DNA from: BOG-1155 sp963717985
GTDB taxonomy: Bacteria > Desulfobacterota > Syntrophorhabdia > Syntrophorhabdales > WCHB1-27
DNA length: 64,000 bases
Reading direction: 5' to 3'
Assembly: GCA_963717985.1 (NCBI GenBank)
Contig: CAVQYC010000002.1
Span: forward strand, 496,001-560,000
The notes under the pieces were generated by a model. The model saw only the letters and a program-made list of their open reading frames with translations, searched no databases and was not told the DNA's origin. Position numbers and translations under genes: made by a program. This document shows, piece after piece, positions 63,578-64,000 of the stretch. How positions within the stretch are numbered: position 1 is the stretch's first letter; each line of letters opens with the position of its first letter.

Positions 63578-64000
63578 TCAGGCATTCTCTTCCTCGACAC
63601 GCTTATCCCCGCCCTTTTTTGTTTTTGCACGGCAGTCCCTGCAATACCCATAATACTCCAGCCTGGTATCCGTGACCGAGAAGCCGGTTTTCTTCGCTAT
63701 CTCCTGCTGGTCGGCAACAGGAGGTACTTCGTAGTCAAGGATCTTACCGCAGCGCCCGCAGACCAGATTGAGATGCTCTTCAAGGTTACCTTCGTAGCGG
63801 TTCTCCATGGAATCAAACTGCAGCGTTTTAATGATGCCCAGGCGGGAGAACTCGTTGAGTGTCGCATAGGTGGTCGACAAGCTCAGGCTTTTCTTTCTCT
63901 TCTTTGCTTCCTCATACACAGAACGGGCGCCAGGATGGAAATCCCGCTTTTCGATAAGCACCTCGATGATAGCCAGCCTTTGAGGGGTAAGCTTCAACCC
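63578..64000 (-). CDS. Fur/PerR-family regulator (5' end beyond the window)
   Basis: The frame is open to the right edge; the visible part begins LKLTPQRLAII, so only about 10 N-terminal residues are missing. The winged helix covers about residues 5-75 (LSTTYATLNEFSRLGIIKTL). The dimerisation domain carries HLNLVCGRCGKI and YYGYCRDC, the two Cys pairs of the structural zinc site. A lysine-rich tail follows. Its position 129 bp upstream of katG suggests a peroxide-sensing PerR, though Fur cannot be excluded. Confidence 0.9.
   Translation of the reverse strand, partial: GLKLTPQRLAIIEVLIEKRDFHPGARSVYEEAKKRKKSLSLSTTYATLNEFSRLGIIKTLQFDSMENRYEGNLEEHLNLVCGRCGKILDYEVPPVADQQEIAKKTGFSVTDTRLEYYGYCRDCRAKTKKGGDKRVEEENA

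Overview
The window looks like a chromosomal piece of an anaerobic, deltaproteobacterium-like Gram-negative bacterium. This rests on gene content, not on a database match: a type II secretion block, a TolC-MacAB-type exporter, a long exosortase-type (VPxxA-CTERM) surface protein, a glutaconate-type CoA-transferase, an acyl-CoA ligase, a fused radical SAM-DUF2344 protein next to RNase G, and a conserved ispE-spoVG-tRNA-prs-rplY-pth-ychF run. About 60 genes are visible, most in tight operons.

Layout: 1-6.5 kb holds minus-strand type II secretion genes (DUF192, gspJ-K-L-M-N, then gspC leaving the left edge). 6.7-12.1 kb holds small proteins, an RRM protein, a histidine kinase, an SDR, a LOG-family hydrolase and a phosphohexomutase. 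12.2-17.2 kb holds a three-gene module of unknown function (lipoprotein, small protein, membrane protein) with an IS630-type element just upstream. 17.4-27.8 kb is the housekeeping run. 27.9-31.5 kb holds the CoA-transferase, a methyltransferase and an aminotransferase-fold protein that has lost its PLP lysine.

31.6-36.3 kb is a 4.6-kb accessory element lying between the complete tRNA-Ser(GCT) gene and an exact 28-bp copy of its 3' end. It carries an HUH-type rolling-circle Rep, an AbrB/PIN toxin-antitoxin pair, an HTH protein with its own operator, a zinc-ribbon membrane protein, a HEPN-like protein and a GC-rich hairpin region that may be its origin. No integrase is visible.

36.4-53.1 kb holds a frameshifted PAS hybrid kinase, a UPF0182 protein, phoU, a radical SAM protein, rnc, an acyl-CoA ligase, a cold-shock gene, the exporter operon and a universal stress protein. 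53.3-64 kb holds a flavin/IDI-2 cluster, a secreted HExxH protein, a NifU-like gene with an in-frame TGA that may encode selenocysteine, an IS with a 17-bp target duplication placed against the promoter of the VPxxA-CTERM repeat protein, a lone attC-like hairpin, katG and a Fur/PerR regulator leaving the right edge.

Strongest items for follow-up: the NifU-like TGA gene, the tRNA-Ser HUH-Rep element, a 21-bp repeat at the gspJ/gspK junction, the G9 frameshift in rplY and the PLP-lysine loss.
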